From Phormidesmis priestleyi BC1401 (lineage in GTDB: Bacteria; Cyanobacteriota; Cyanobacteriia; Leptolyngbyales; Leptolyngbyaceae), in the NCBI RefSeq assembly GCF_001650195.1, contig NZ_LXYR01000001.1, forward strand, positions 72,358 to 136,357: DNA of 64,000 nucleotides, written 5' to 3'. The notes beneath the pieces are model-generated. The model was not told the DNA's origin and did not search any database. It saw only the letters and a program-made list of their open reading frames with translations. Numbering within the stretch: the stretch's first letter is position 1; each line of letters starts with the position of its first letter. This document shows positions 17,088 to 24,194 of this stretch, piece by piece. Both the position numbers and the translations under genes were made by a program.

Positions 17088-18050
17088 TCAAAACCGATCG
17101 CGATCGTGCCCCTCATCAAAATCAATCAACGGACCTTTCGGCACAATCTGATTAGGATTAATCTGCGTCTGACTCATGTAATAGTGTCGCTTGATATGAT
17201 CTAAATTACAGGTTTCTCTAATCGCTGGATGTTGATATAAATCTTTGAGATAGTTCCAAAGATTAGGATAATCAGCAATGCGTTTGAGATTGCATTTGAA
17301 ATGACCGTGATAGACCGAATCGAATCGCACCAGCGTTGTAAACAGACAGATATCGGCTTCGGTTAAGCGATCGCCACACAGATATCGCTGCATTCCTAAA
17401 ACGGTTTCCCAGCGATCGAGATTCTCAAACAGTTCTGTCACGGCTGTTTCATACGCTGCTTGAGACGTTGCGAATCCAGACCGATAGACTCCGTTGTTAA
17501 TCGGCATATAGATTGCGTCAATCGTCTGATCAATCGTTTCGCGTAAGTTTTGAGGATATAAATCGATATCGGACTTTGCGATCGTGCCAAACTCCAGATC
17601 GAACATCCGAATAATTTCACGAGATTCGTTGTTGACGATCGTCTGTTTTTCTTTGTCCCACAGCACAGGCACCGTAATACGTCCAGTGTATTTTGGGTCA
17701 GCTTTGAGATAAATCTCCTGCAAATAGTGAGCGTGATTCACCGAATCAGGAATTGCCCCCGGTTCTTCAGAAAACATCCAGCCTTTGTCACTCAAAACGG
17801 CATCGACGATCGACAGCCCGATCGCGTCATCCAGCCCCTTCAGTTGGCGCATAATCAAAGTCCGGTGCGCCCAAGGACACGCCAGCGAGATATAGAGGTG
17901 ATAGCGTCCGGCTTCCGCTTTAAAGCCACTTGATCCATCGGCGGTGACGCGATCGCGAAAATGAGTCGGCATTCGATTAAATTGCCCTTTTTCGTCGCGC
18001 TCTGTCCAATCGGTCGTCCATTTGCCTTCGACCATCATTCCTAGTGCCAT
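17088..18050 (-). CDS. glutathionyl-hydroquinone reductase-like (omega-type) GST
   Basis: The protein has 320 residues from ATG 18050, chosen because CAGGAGA lies 6 bases upstream; a longer frame to 18119 lacks this. The thioredoxin-fold N-terminus carries the catalytic Cys in ISLACPWAHRTLI. NNESREIIRMF and an all-helical C-terminal domain (ADICLFTTLVRFD) follow. This is the YqjG/ECM4 family, which reduces glutathionyl-hydroquinones. The pirin-family gene lies 97 bases upstream on the same strand, a pairing that fits quinone/phenolic detoxification (inference). Confidence 0.9.
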   Translation of the reverse strand: MALGMMVEGKWTTDWTERDEKGQFNRMPTHFRDRVTADGSSGFKAEAGRYHLYISLACPWAHRTLIMRQLKGLDDAIGLSIVDAVLSDKGWMFSEEPGAIPDSVNHAHYLQEIYLKADPKYTGRITVPVLWDKEKQTIVNNESREIIRMFDLEFGTIAKSDIDLYPQNLRETIDQTIDAIYMPINNGVYRSGFATSQAAYETAVTELFENLDRWETVLGMQRYLCGDRLTEADICLFTTLVRFDSVYHGHFKCNLKRIADYPNLWNYLKDLYQHPAIRETCNLDHIKRHYYMSQTQINPNQIVPKGPLIDFDEGHDRDRF

Positions 18051-18146
18051 TGCAGTCTCCTGAAGTAGGTTTGAATTTTGAGTTTTGAGTGTAGGCGTTT
18101 CTGAGTTAAACCTCATCACTCAAACCTCATAGTTTCGCTGACATCG

Positions 18147-18845
18147 TTAAGCAAGGTCGAACAGCAGCACTTCAGCGTCTTCTTCGCCTGTCAAATCAAG
18201 CACGTCTTCTTGGCTGACGGCTGCTGCATCGCCTTGGTTTAGACGTTGACCGTTTAGCACGATCGAGCCACGAGCAACCTGAACCCAAACGTGGCGATCG
18301 CCGTTCACCGCAAGATTCACCTGCTCACCATTTCCTAAGATCGTGGCGTAGAGATTGAGATCTTGATGAACCGTGACTGAGCCATCGCGACCATCGTAAG
18401 ACGCAATCAGGCGAAGCTTTCCGCGTTTTTCTGATTCTAAATAGGCTTTTTGCTCATATCCAGGCTCTAGGTTTTTTGTGTCGGGCAAAATCCAGATTTG
18501 CAGCAGATGAACGGGGTCTCGATCGGAGTGGTTAGACTCGCTGTGGGTGACTCCGGTTCCAGCGGTCATGCGCTGCACGTCTCCCGGACGCATCACGGCA
18601 CTGTTGCCCATGCTGTCACGATGTTCTAGCGCACCGTCTAGCACATAAGTAATAATCTCCATGTCGCGGTGAGGATGTTTGCCAAAGCCTTGTTTAGCGG
18701 CTACCCAGTCTTCGTTAATCACCCGCAGGTCACGAAAACCCATGAACGTCGGGTCGTAATAGTCGGCGAAAGAGAAGGTGTGATAAGAGTCTAGCCAACC
18801 GTGATTGGCGTGTCCCCGATCGTTTGCCTTACGAATCGTGATCAT
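18147..18845 (-). CDS. pirin family protein (YhhW-like)
   Basis: The protein has 232 residues from ATG 18845. AGGAGG lies 5 bases upstream of this second ATG and too close to the first at 18848. The bicupin core has the metal ligands HPHRDME and LEHRDSMGN plus VTHSESNHS. Pirins bind Fe(II); YhhW-type members show quercetin dioxygenase activity in vitro. The gene lies immediately upstream of the GST gene, probably in one transcript. Confidence 0.9.
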   Translation of the reverse strand: MITIRKANDRGHANHGWLDSYHTFSFADYYDPTFMGFRDLRVINEDWVAAKQGFGKHPHRDMEIITYVLDGALEHRDSMGNSAVMRPGDVQRMTAGTGVTHSESNHSDRDPVHLLQIWILPDTKNLEPGYEQKAYLESEKRGKLRLIASYDGRDGSVTVHQDLNLYATILGNGEQVNLAVNGDRHVWVQVARGSIVLNGQRLNQGDAAAVSQEDVLDLTGEEDAEVLLFDLA

Positions 18846-19003
18846 CATTGCCTCCTAAAAATTCACGGTGCGATTTGTTTGAACTTTGAATGTTTGAATT
18901 CGTACTTTCTAGAACTAAGATAACACATCGATTGTTTAGACGCAAACAATCTTCAGCCATTGTCAGATCCCCGATTTCTTCAGAGATACCGGGGAGTTCT
19001 GCT

Positions 19004-20917
19004 CTAGCCCATTCGTTCTGTTGAAGGGATAAAAACCGGAGTCGATCGAGCAAACCGTGTCCAGCGATCGCCCGCGCTCAAATAGCCAATCTCAGCGATA
19101 TACGTGCGATCGCTTGCCGAGATTGGCACATTGCAGCTCAAAGCCAGCTCGTTGCAGTCAAACTGCTCAAAGCGATCGGGGGTTTGGGTAGCCAGGTCAA
19201 GCCCGGTGACATCATAGAGCCTTACCACGAGATGCTCTCCTCCTTGACGCGGGACATCGGCTCTCAGCGATCGCGGCACAGTCCATCGCAGGGTCGCCCA
19301 TTCAGCGCTGCGCGGCAGAATGCTAATTTGCCCCTCAGTCTCGACCGGGAGACAGTCTAACTCACTGACCGGAGCCGCTGGTTCCCCATTCAGAGACGGG
19401 GCTGATTGACTGCGATTTCCTGATAAAAATGACCACGCGGCGGCACCTGCTCCTCCTGCGATCGCCGCACCTGTCGCCAGTGGTGAGCCTGCTGTCGTGG
19501 CTGCCTCGCTCGTGGGATTAGCGGCGCTTTCTAAAAAGTTTGGCGATCCCAGGTTTTGATCTGTCTCAGCGTCAAGACCTGTCGTATCTCGATCGTGGTC
19601 TAAATAGGCTCCTGCTCCATCTAAAGGAGAATCAAACTGCGATCGAGTTCCTGCTAAATCCTGATCAGATTGATGAGGATCAAACCCTCCAGGGAAATCG
19701 TCTTCATATCCCGGAGGTGGATTGTAAGCTTGAGGAGACGGACGCAATCTCCCTTTGCTCAACATCCAAACAAGCGCAGCCAGCGAACCGATGGGCAGCA
19801 GCCACCACCAAGAAAACCCTCTTTCAGGCGCAGCCTCAGCCGTTGCCCCCGAAGAAGGCGCGAGGGCGGTTTGATTGTTGAGATTCTCACCCGTTTGACT
19901 GGATGGAGCATTGAGCGAAGCCGCCTTGCTTCCGGGAAGGCTTTTTGTAGCTTTTCCTCCAGCGTTAACAGAACCATTCGCCGTCGTATTAACAGACGGG
20001 TTTACCTTCCCATTCGTCGCTTTTGAGGTTTGCACCGCTTTTGCAGCAGTTGTGAGGGCGATCGCTTCAACGCCAGAGGCTTTAATCGCGTCCTGTCCTG
20101 CTTTTGCAGTCGCATAGCCCAAAAATGCCTGAACCGCAGGAGTCGGTGCCCCTTTATAAACGTAAGATAACGGCTGCGAAAAGGGGTATTTAGGATTGGT
20201 CGGAGCCGTTCCCTGCATGGAGACGGCTTTCACCCCAGCCTGACCGCGCACCTGATTGGCTGGAAGATAACTAATGCCATCCGTTCCCAATTTTTGGATC
20301 ACCGCCGCCGCGCTTTCATCGTTGAGCTTGACGGCAGTGGCACCTGTTTCAAACGGGGCATCTTTAAACGCTGGATATTTCTGAAACGCCTGACGCGTAT
20401 CGTTGACGGCAGGACGATCGACGACCCGAATTGCGCCTGCGGTTCCTCCAACCTGTGACCAGTTCTTGATTTCACCTCGAAATATTTTGGCGAACTGGTT
20501 GATATCTAAACTTTTTGATAATGGATTTTTTGCGCCCACGACGATCGCGATTTTGTCTCGTCCAACAGGCACGGCGATGAATCCCTCTGCTGTTTCTTGA
20601 GCCGTGAGCGGACGACCGATCGCCGCCAAATCTGCCTTTCCATTGAGCAAAGCTTGCAGACCCGCCGAAGTGCCGCTCGTCTCGACGCTGACCTGAGTGC
20701 CGGGATATTGCTGCTCAAAGCGCTGCTTTAAGGACTTGCTGAGGGTTGCCATGCTAGTTGAGCCATCAATCCGAATTGCCGTTCCTTGGGGCACCGAATT
20801 GGGAAGCGCAAAGTTAACCGACTGCGCCGACACTGAATTGAAAGAGGCGGTTAAAGGCTGAGACACTGCACCTATGAGGAGAACGAGGCTACCGACTGAA
20901 GATTTTTTTATCGTCAT
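19004..20917 (-). CDS. PstS-like substrate-binding domain, TM anchor and DUF4912
   Basis: The protein has 637 residues from ATG 20917. A signal peptide (SVGSLVLLIGAVSQPLTA) is followed by a phosphate-binding-protein-like domain up to about residue 275 (RIDGSTSMATLSKSL, ETSGTSAGLQALLNG, KIFRGEIKNWSQVGG). A Ser/Thr/Asn-rich linker, one TM helix (WWWLLPIGSLAALVWML) and a cytosolic low-complexity stretch come next. The C-terminus is a DUF4912 domain (AEWATLRWTVP...EHLVVRLYDVTG). It links a periplasmic sensor to a cytosolic domain by one helix. No ABC transporter genes are adjacent. Sensing of phosphate or another anion is inference. Confidence 0.8.
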   Translation of the reverse strand: MTIKKSSVGSLVLLIGAVSQPLTASFNSVSAQSVNFALPNSVPQGTAIRIDGSTSMATLSKSLKQRFEQQYPGTQVSVETSGTSAGLQALLNGKADLAAIGRPLTAQETAEGFIAVPVGRDKIAIVVGAKNPLSKSLDINQFAKIFRGEIKNWSQVGGTAGAIRVVDRPAVNDTRQAFQKYPAFKDAPFETGATAVKLNDESAAAVIQKLGTDGISYLPANQVRGQAGVKAVSMQGTAPTNPKYPFSQPLSYVYKGAPTPAVQAFLGYATAKAGQDAIKASGVEAIALTTAAKAVQTSKATNGKVNPSVNTTANGSVNAGGKATKSLPGSKAASLNAPSSQTGENLNNQTALAPSSGATAEAAPERGFSWWWLLPIGSLAALVWMLSKGRLRPSPQAYNPPPGYEDDFPGGFDPHQSDQDLAGTRSQFDSPLDGAGAYLDHDRDTTGLDAETDQNLGSPNFLESAANPTSEAATTAGSPLATGAAIAGGAGAAAWSFLSGNRSQSAPSLNGEPAAPVSELDCLPVETEGQISILPRSAEWATLRWTVPRSLRADVPRQGGEHLVVRLYDVTGLDLATQTPDRFEQFDCNELALSCNVPISASDRTYIAEIGYLSAGDRWTRFARSTPVFIPSTERMG

Positions 20918-21129
20918 TGTGTTTACACCCACCAGAATGTAGGTTTTTTAACGCTGCAATCCTAAAAACAAGATTGGTTTTCTAGCCTTTTAGGAATCAG
21001 CCCAGCGAGCCGAACAGAATCAACTTATGATAAATTTGCGATTCTGACTAGAGACATAAGAGTTTATTAATGCGAAGTCACGATCGGGCTGCGATCAAAG
21101 GACTCGCCAAGAAACTATGAGAAGATTGA

Positions 21130-22635
21130 GTGCTTCTCTCGGCATCCTCTTCTAGAATCGCGCCTGTGACTCAACCTACGACCAAACTGCCGACTCCGCT
21201 CGTTAAAGATGCATTTAAAGAGCAAGTGCGAACTTATTTTGAGCAGATTGCACCCGATCTCGATCGCTGGAGTCGTCGCAATAAATACTACTACCAGGAT
21301 CTCGATCGTCTCCATCAATTTTTAATTCCCCCTGGCAGTCGCGTGTTAGAAGTCGGCTGCGGCACGGGCAATCTGCTGGCGGCGTTAAATCCCGCTGTCG
21401 GAGTCGGCATTGATTTCTCTCAACCAGCGATCGCGATTGCCCAATCAAACTATCCTCATCTACAGTTCTATTGCCTGGATGCTGAAACGCTGGCTTCAAA
21501 GGAGTTTGGTGATGAGATCCCCTTTGATTTCATTGTGCTGTCGGGCGTGTTGGGTCATTTGGGAGACATCCAGCAGGTTTTGCAGCAGCTACAGGTTTTT
21601 TGTCACCCGCGAACGCGGCTAATTCTGACGTTTCACAATTTTTTGTGGCAACCCCTTCTACACTTGGCAAATCGCCTGGGTCAGCGCCGTCCGCAGCCGC
21701 CTCAAAGCTGGCTCTCAATGACCGACGTTCAGAATTTGCTGAAGATTACAGGGTACTTGCCCGTACGATCGGGGCGGCGGTTCCTTCTGCCTAAGCCGAT
21801 TCCCGGACTGGCGTTTTTGCTCAACCGCATCGTTGCCCACCTGCCCGGAATCAATCACTTCTGTCTCACAAATTACATCGTCGCTAGACCCGATCGTCCT
21901 GCAAATGTGAATGCTTCTACCTGCTCGGTAATTATTCCCGCTCGTAACGAAGCAGGCAATATTCAAGGTGCGATCGAGCGCTTACCCTCGCTCGGCAGAC
22001 ACACTGAAGTGATTTTTGTCGAAGGGCATTCTCACGATCACACCTGGGCAGAGATTCAGCGAGTCGTGCATCAAGGACACGATCGCTTCACGCTTAAAGC
22101 CTTCCAGCAGTCAGGGAAGGGAAAAGCCGATGCCGTGCGATTGGGGTTTGAACACGCAACGGGCGATATTTTGATGATTCTAGATGCAGATTTGACCGTT
22201 CAGCCCGAAGATCTGCCCCACTTTTTTGAGGTGATCGCCTCTGGTCGCGGAGAATTTGCCAATGGCTCTCGGTTGGTTTATCCCCGATCGGGTCAAGCAA
22301 TGCCCTGGCTAAATAATTGGGCAAATAAATTCTTTAGTCTGGCGTTTTCGTTTCTGTTGGGGCAACCGCTCAAAGATACGCTGTGCGGCACCAAGGTTTT
22401 GCGGCGTGAAGACTACGAAAAAATCGCTACCGGACGCAGCTATTTGGGGGACTTCGACCCTTTCGGAGATTTCGATCTCCTGTTTGGGGCTACCAAGTTG
22501 AGTTTGCACATGGTCGATGTGCCTGTGCGCTATCAGCCTCGCACTTACGGAACCTCGAATATCGCTCATGTGCGTGAGGGCTTAATTTTGCTGCAAATGT
22601 GTCTGTATGCGTCTCGCAAAATCAAGTTTTTTTAA
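21130..22635 (+). CDS. methyltransferase-glycosyltransferase family 2 fusion
   Basis: The protein has 501 residues from GTG 21130; a GTG at 21166 is an alternative. Residues about 70-200 form a class I methyltransferase (VLEVGCGTGNLLAAL, FIVLSGVLGHL). Residues about 260-490 form a GT2 domain of the dolichol-P-mannose synthase type (CSVIIPARNEAGNIQ, ILMILDADLTVQPEDL, FANGSRLVYP, CGTKVLRREDY). The domains are joined by a short loop with no frame break. It may methylate and glycosylate the same polyprenyl or surface glycan intermediate (inference). No surface polysaccharide genes are adjacent. Confidence 0.85.
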   Translation: MLLSASSSRIAPVTQPTTKLPTPLVKDAFKEQVRTYFEQIAPDLDRWSRRNKYYYQDLDRLHQFLIPPGSRVLEVGCGTGNLLAALNPAVGVGIDFSQPAIAIAQSNYPHLQFYCLDAETLASKEFGDEIPFDFIVLSGVLGHLGDIQQVLQQLQVFCHPRTRLILTFHNFLWQPLLHLANRLGQRRPQPPQSWLSMTDVQNLLKITGYLPVRSGRRFLLPKPIPGLAFLLNRIVAHLPGINHFCLTNYIVARPDRPANVNASTCSVIIPARNEAGNIQGAIERLPSLGRHTEVIFVEGHSHDHTWAEIQRVVHQGHDRFTLKAFQQSGKGKADAVRLGFEHATGDILMILDADLTVQPEDLPHFFEVIASGRGEFANGSRLVYPRSGQAMPWLNNWANKFFSLAFSFLLGQPLKDTLCGTKVLRREDYEKIATGRSYLGDFDPFGDFDLLFGATKLSLHMVDVPVRYQPRTYGTSNIAHVREGLILLQMCLYASRKIKFF

Positions 22636-22651
22636 GGGTTTGATTGGAGAA

Positions 22652-22785
22652 GCGATCGACTCACTGATCGCGAGACGGTTGCAGCAACGGCGTAAATTCT
22701 TCTGGAGACAACTCTAGGAGCAGTTCAATTTTGAGTGAAGAGGGCTTCGCGATTGGAGTCTGATGTTCTTCATACTGTGCGATCG
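22652..22785. repeat. 134-bp direct repeat, left copy
   Basis: Nearly identical to 26725-26858 in the same orientation at an offset of 4073 bases, with about nine mismatches and no indel by hand alignment. The two copies bracket the island with the transposase, heptad arrays and STAND gene. The repeat encodes the end of the protein remnants at 22661 and 26734. Confidence 0.85.
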
Positions 22786-22867
22786 CTCCCTCAAAAAGCT
22801 CGATCGTTCTCTCAAAAACCTCGATCGCTGATTGAGGTAGTGCCCATTGTTGAGGTTTAGTGAGCGA
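22661..22867 (-). pseudogene. C-terminal remnant of a heptad-repeat protein
   Basis: There are 68 open codons between two stops with no ATG, GTG or TTG start. The translation has 7-residue repeats (AIEVFER-TIELFEG-AIAQYEE) followed by a globular-looking C-terminus (SSLKIELLLELSPEE, ending LLQPSRDQ). The second copy at 26734 differs mostly at silent positions in this frame, which suggests the segment was once under protein-level selection. The parent family is unknown to me. Confidence 0.45.
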
Positions 22868-22912
22868 TCATGTCCGATCGGGAGATTCGGGTCGTGTTGG
22901 TTTGTCCGATGA

Positions 22913-23559
22913 CCCGCCCCGGAATAGAATTCGGGGCTAGCCTTGCGAAGTCCATTGAAATGGACTAGGGAGAGGTGGGAGTGAAGATGGCATCGGGTTC
23001 TAAGCGAGGGAAGGTCATGCCTTGGGCGTGGTGACGTTTTTGGGTTTGGGCGTAGGTGATCGCCAAGTCGAGGTTTTTGGGGCTGATGGAGAAGACCCCA
23101 TACTCTTGTTGCCATTTGAACTTGGCAGAAGGACTGGGATGGTTGGCGTTGAGATAGCGAGAACTGCTGCCTTTGATGAGTCTGATGTATTCAGACAGGG
23201 CAAGACTGGGAGGACTGGACACAATCACATGAATATGATCGGCAATGCCTCCGATCGCGTGGAGTGAGCCGCCTAATTCAGTTGTTTTGTGATCGATGAA
23301 TTGATAAAGCGGGGCTTCTCGAATGGGGGTAATTAAGGGTTGTCGCTCATGGGTTGCCCAAACGAAATGATAGTAGAGGTTCCAAAGCGGCATGATGCAA
23401 TCTGAAGTAGAAAATCTTCTGTTTAGAATGACCCAAATGGCATCAGATGCATCGACGGTGCGATCGAGACCCTACCCGTTCCGATTAATCACTCCAGTTC
23501 TCTCAGTCCCCTTTAGTGGACTTCGCAAGGCTAGCCCGGAATTCCATTCACGGGCGGGA
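22913..23559. mobile_element. IS200/RAYT-type element with inverted arms
   Basis: The left arm (22913-22966) ends in a perfect stem AGTCCATT-GA-AATGGACT and contains GGGGCTAGCCTTGCGAAGTC. The right arm (23511-23559) is its inverse, GGACTTCGCAAGGCTAGCCC, ending CACGGGCGGGA. Between them lies the Y1 transposase gene. The same two arms without a transposase form the short elements at 23745-23875 and 38637-38767. This looks like a REP/REPIN system with its tyrosine transposase. Confidence 0.7.
22965..23393 (-). CDS. Y1 (HUH) transposase, IS200/RAYT-like
   Basis: The protein has 142 residues. It carries the HUH motif ADHIHVIV (near residue 52) and the catalytic Tyr in AITYAQTQKRHH. The N-terminus is LYYHFVWATHERQPLIT. 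The WATHERQPL wording is closer to REP-associated tyrosine transposases than to classic IS200 TnpA. It cuts single-stranded DNA at hairpins and covalently joins the 5' end. The stop codon overlaps the edge of the left-arm hairpin. No tnpB is present. It appears intact. Confidence 0.88.
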   Translation of the reverse strand: MPLWNLYYHFVWATHERQPLITPIREAPLYQFIDHKTTELGGSLHAIGGIADHIHVIVSSPPSLALSEYIRLIKGSSSRYLNANHPSPSAKFKWQQEYGVFSISPKNLDLAITYAQTQKRHHAQGMTFPRLEPDAIFTPTSP

Positions 23560-23646
23560 TGCAATCGCAGCCAGCAACCTCGATCGACCCCACGTTCTCG
23601 ATCGTGCCGATCAAATCCTAAATTGCCGTTGCCCCATGTGCGATCG
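23511..23646. repeat. 136-bp direct duplication, copy 1
   Basis: Repeated at 23827-23962 at a 316-base offset with a few mismatches. It includes the REPIN right arm, the segment with GCAGCCAGCAACCTCGATCG, and a TAG stop in the heptad frame. Confidence 0.8.
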
Positions 23647-23744
23647 TTGGTGCAAAAAGCTCGATCGTTCGTGCAAAAAACTCGATCGTTGCTCCAAGAG
23701 GGCGTTTGAGAAGTATGGAAAGCCTCTTCACTATCGTTGCTAAT

Positions 23745-23875
23745 CCGCCCCGGACTGAAGTCGGGGCTAGCCTTGCGAAGTCCGTTGAAACGGACTGAAG
23801 ACGCGGGACTGACTGGCTTTTAGTCCCTTTAGTGGACTTCGCAAGGCTAGCCCGGAATTCCATTCACGGGCGGGA
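23745..23875. repeat. REPIN-like element without transposase
   Basis: The left arm contains CTAGCCTTGCGAAGTCCG and the perfect stem AGTCCGTT-GA-AACGGACT. The right arm contains GGACTTCGCAAGGCTAGC and ends CACGGGCGGGA. The total is about 131 bp. The stem differs from the one at 22949-22966 by a compensated T-A to C-G style change, so the hairpin is conserved. Confidence 0.75.
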
Positions 23876-23962
23876 TGGAATCGCAGCCAGCAACCTCGAT
23901 CGACCCCACATTCTCGATCGTGCCGTTTAAATCCTAAATTGCCGTTGCCCCAGGTGCGATCG
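23827..23962. repeat. 136-bp direct duplication, copy 2
   Basis: Second copy of 23511-23646, overlapping the right arm of the REPIN at 23745-23875. It runs into the longer 21-bp repeat array. Confidence 0.8.
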
Positions 23963-24194
23963 CTTCCCCAAAAAGCTCGATCGTTCCTGTAAAAACCTCG
24001 ATCGTCCGTGCAAAAACCTCGATCGTTCCTATAAAAACCCTGACTGTTCGTGCAAAAACCTCGATCGTTGCTCCAAATTGCCCGATCGCTCCCCCAAAAA
24101 GCTCGATCGTTCCTATAAAAACCATGACTGTTCGTGCAAAAAGCTCGATCGTCCCCATAAATTGCTCGATCGTTGGACGATTGACCCCGATCGC
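23934..24194 (-). other. in-frame heptad-repeat tail (21-bp array) after the STAND gene stop
   Basis: Immediately after the TGA at 24197-24195 the same frame stays open for 86 codons to a TAG at 23934. Its translation is a run of 7-residue units such as TIELFAR, TVMVFIG, TIELFGG, TIEVFTG and TIELFGE. At DNA level the unit is about 21 bp, CTCGATCGTTCNTNNAAAAA read on the plus strand. It could be independently translated from ATG 24158, be a former C-terminal extension, or be only a DNA repeat. It resembles the heptads in the remnant at 22661. Confidence 0.5.

Larger units (their letters stand above)
22636..22964. other. intergenic: direct repeat copy, gene remnant, REPIN arm
   Basis: This gap contains, in order, the left copy of the 134-bp direct repeat (22652-22785), the rest of a coding remnant on the minus strand up to 22867, and the left inverted arm of the transposase element (from 22913). 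No intact gene is seen. Confidence 0.7.
23394..24194. other. repeat-dense intergenic region
   Basis: This 800-base gap contains the right arm of the transposase element, a 136-bp segment duplicated at 23511 and 23827, a second REPIN (23745-23875) and 21-bp repeat arrays (about 23640-23700 and 23950-24190). Several open frames occur on both strands because the repeat unit is a multiple of three. The one with family resemblance is the minus-strand heptad tail, annotated separately. Confidence 0.7.

Noticed and set aside
22714-23115. Long minus-strand frame overlapping the transposase gene end
   Set aside because: It crosses the REPIN arm and the transposase coding region in another frame, so it is a shadow.
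22652-24194. CRISPR array
   Set aside because: The repeats are contiguous 21-bp units without unique spacers of constant length, and no cas genes are present.
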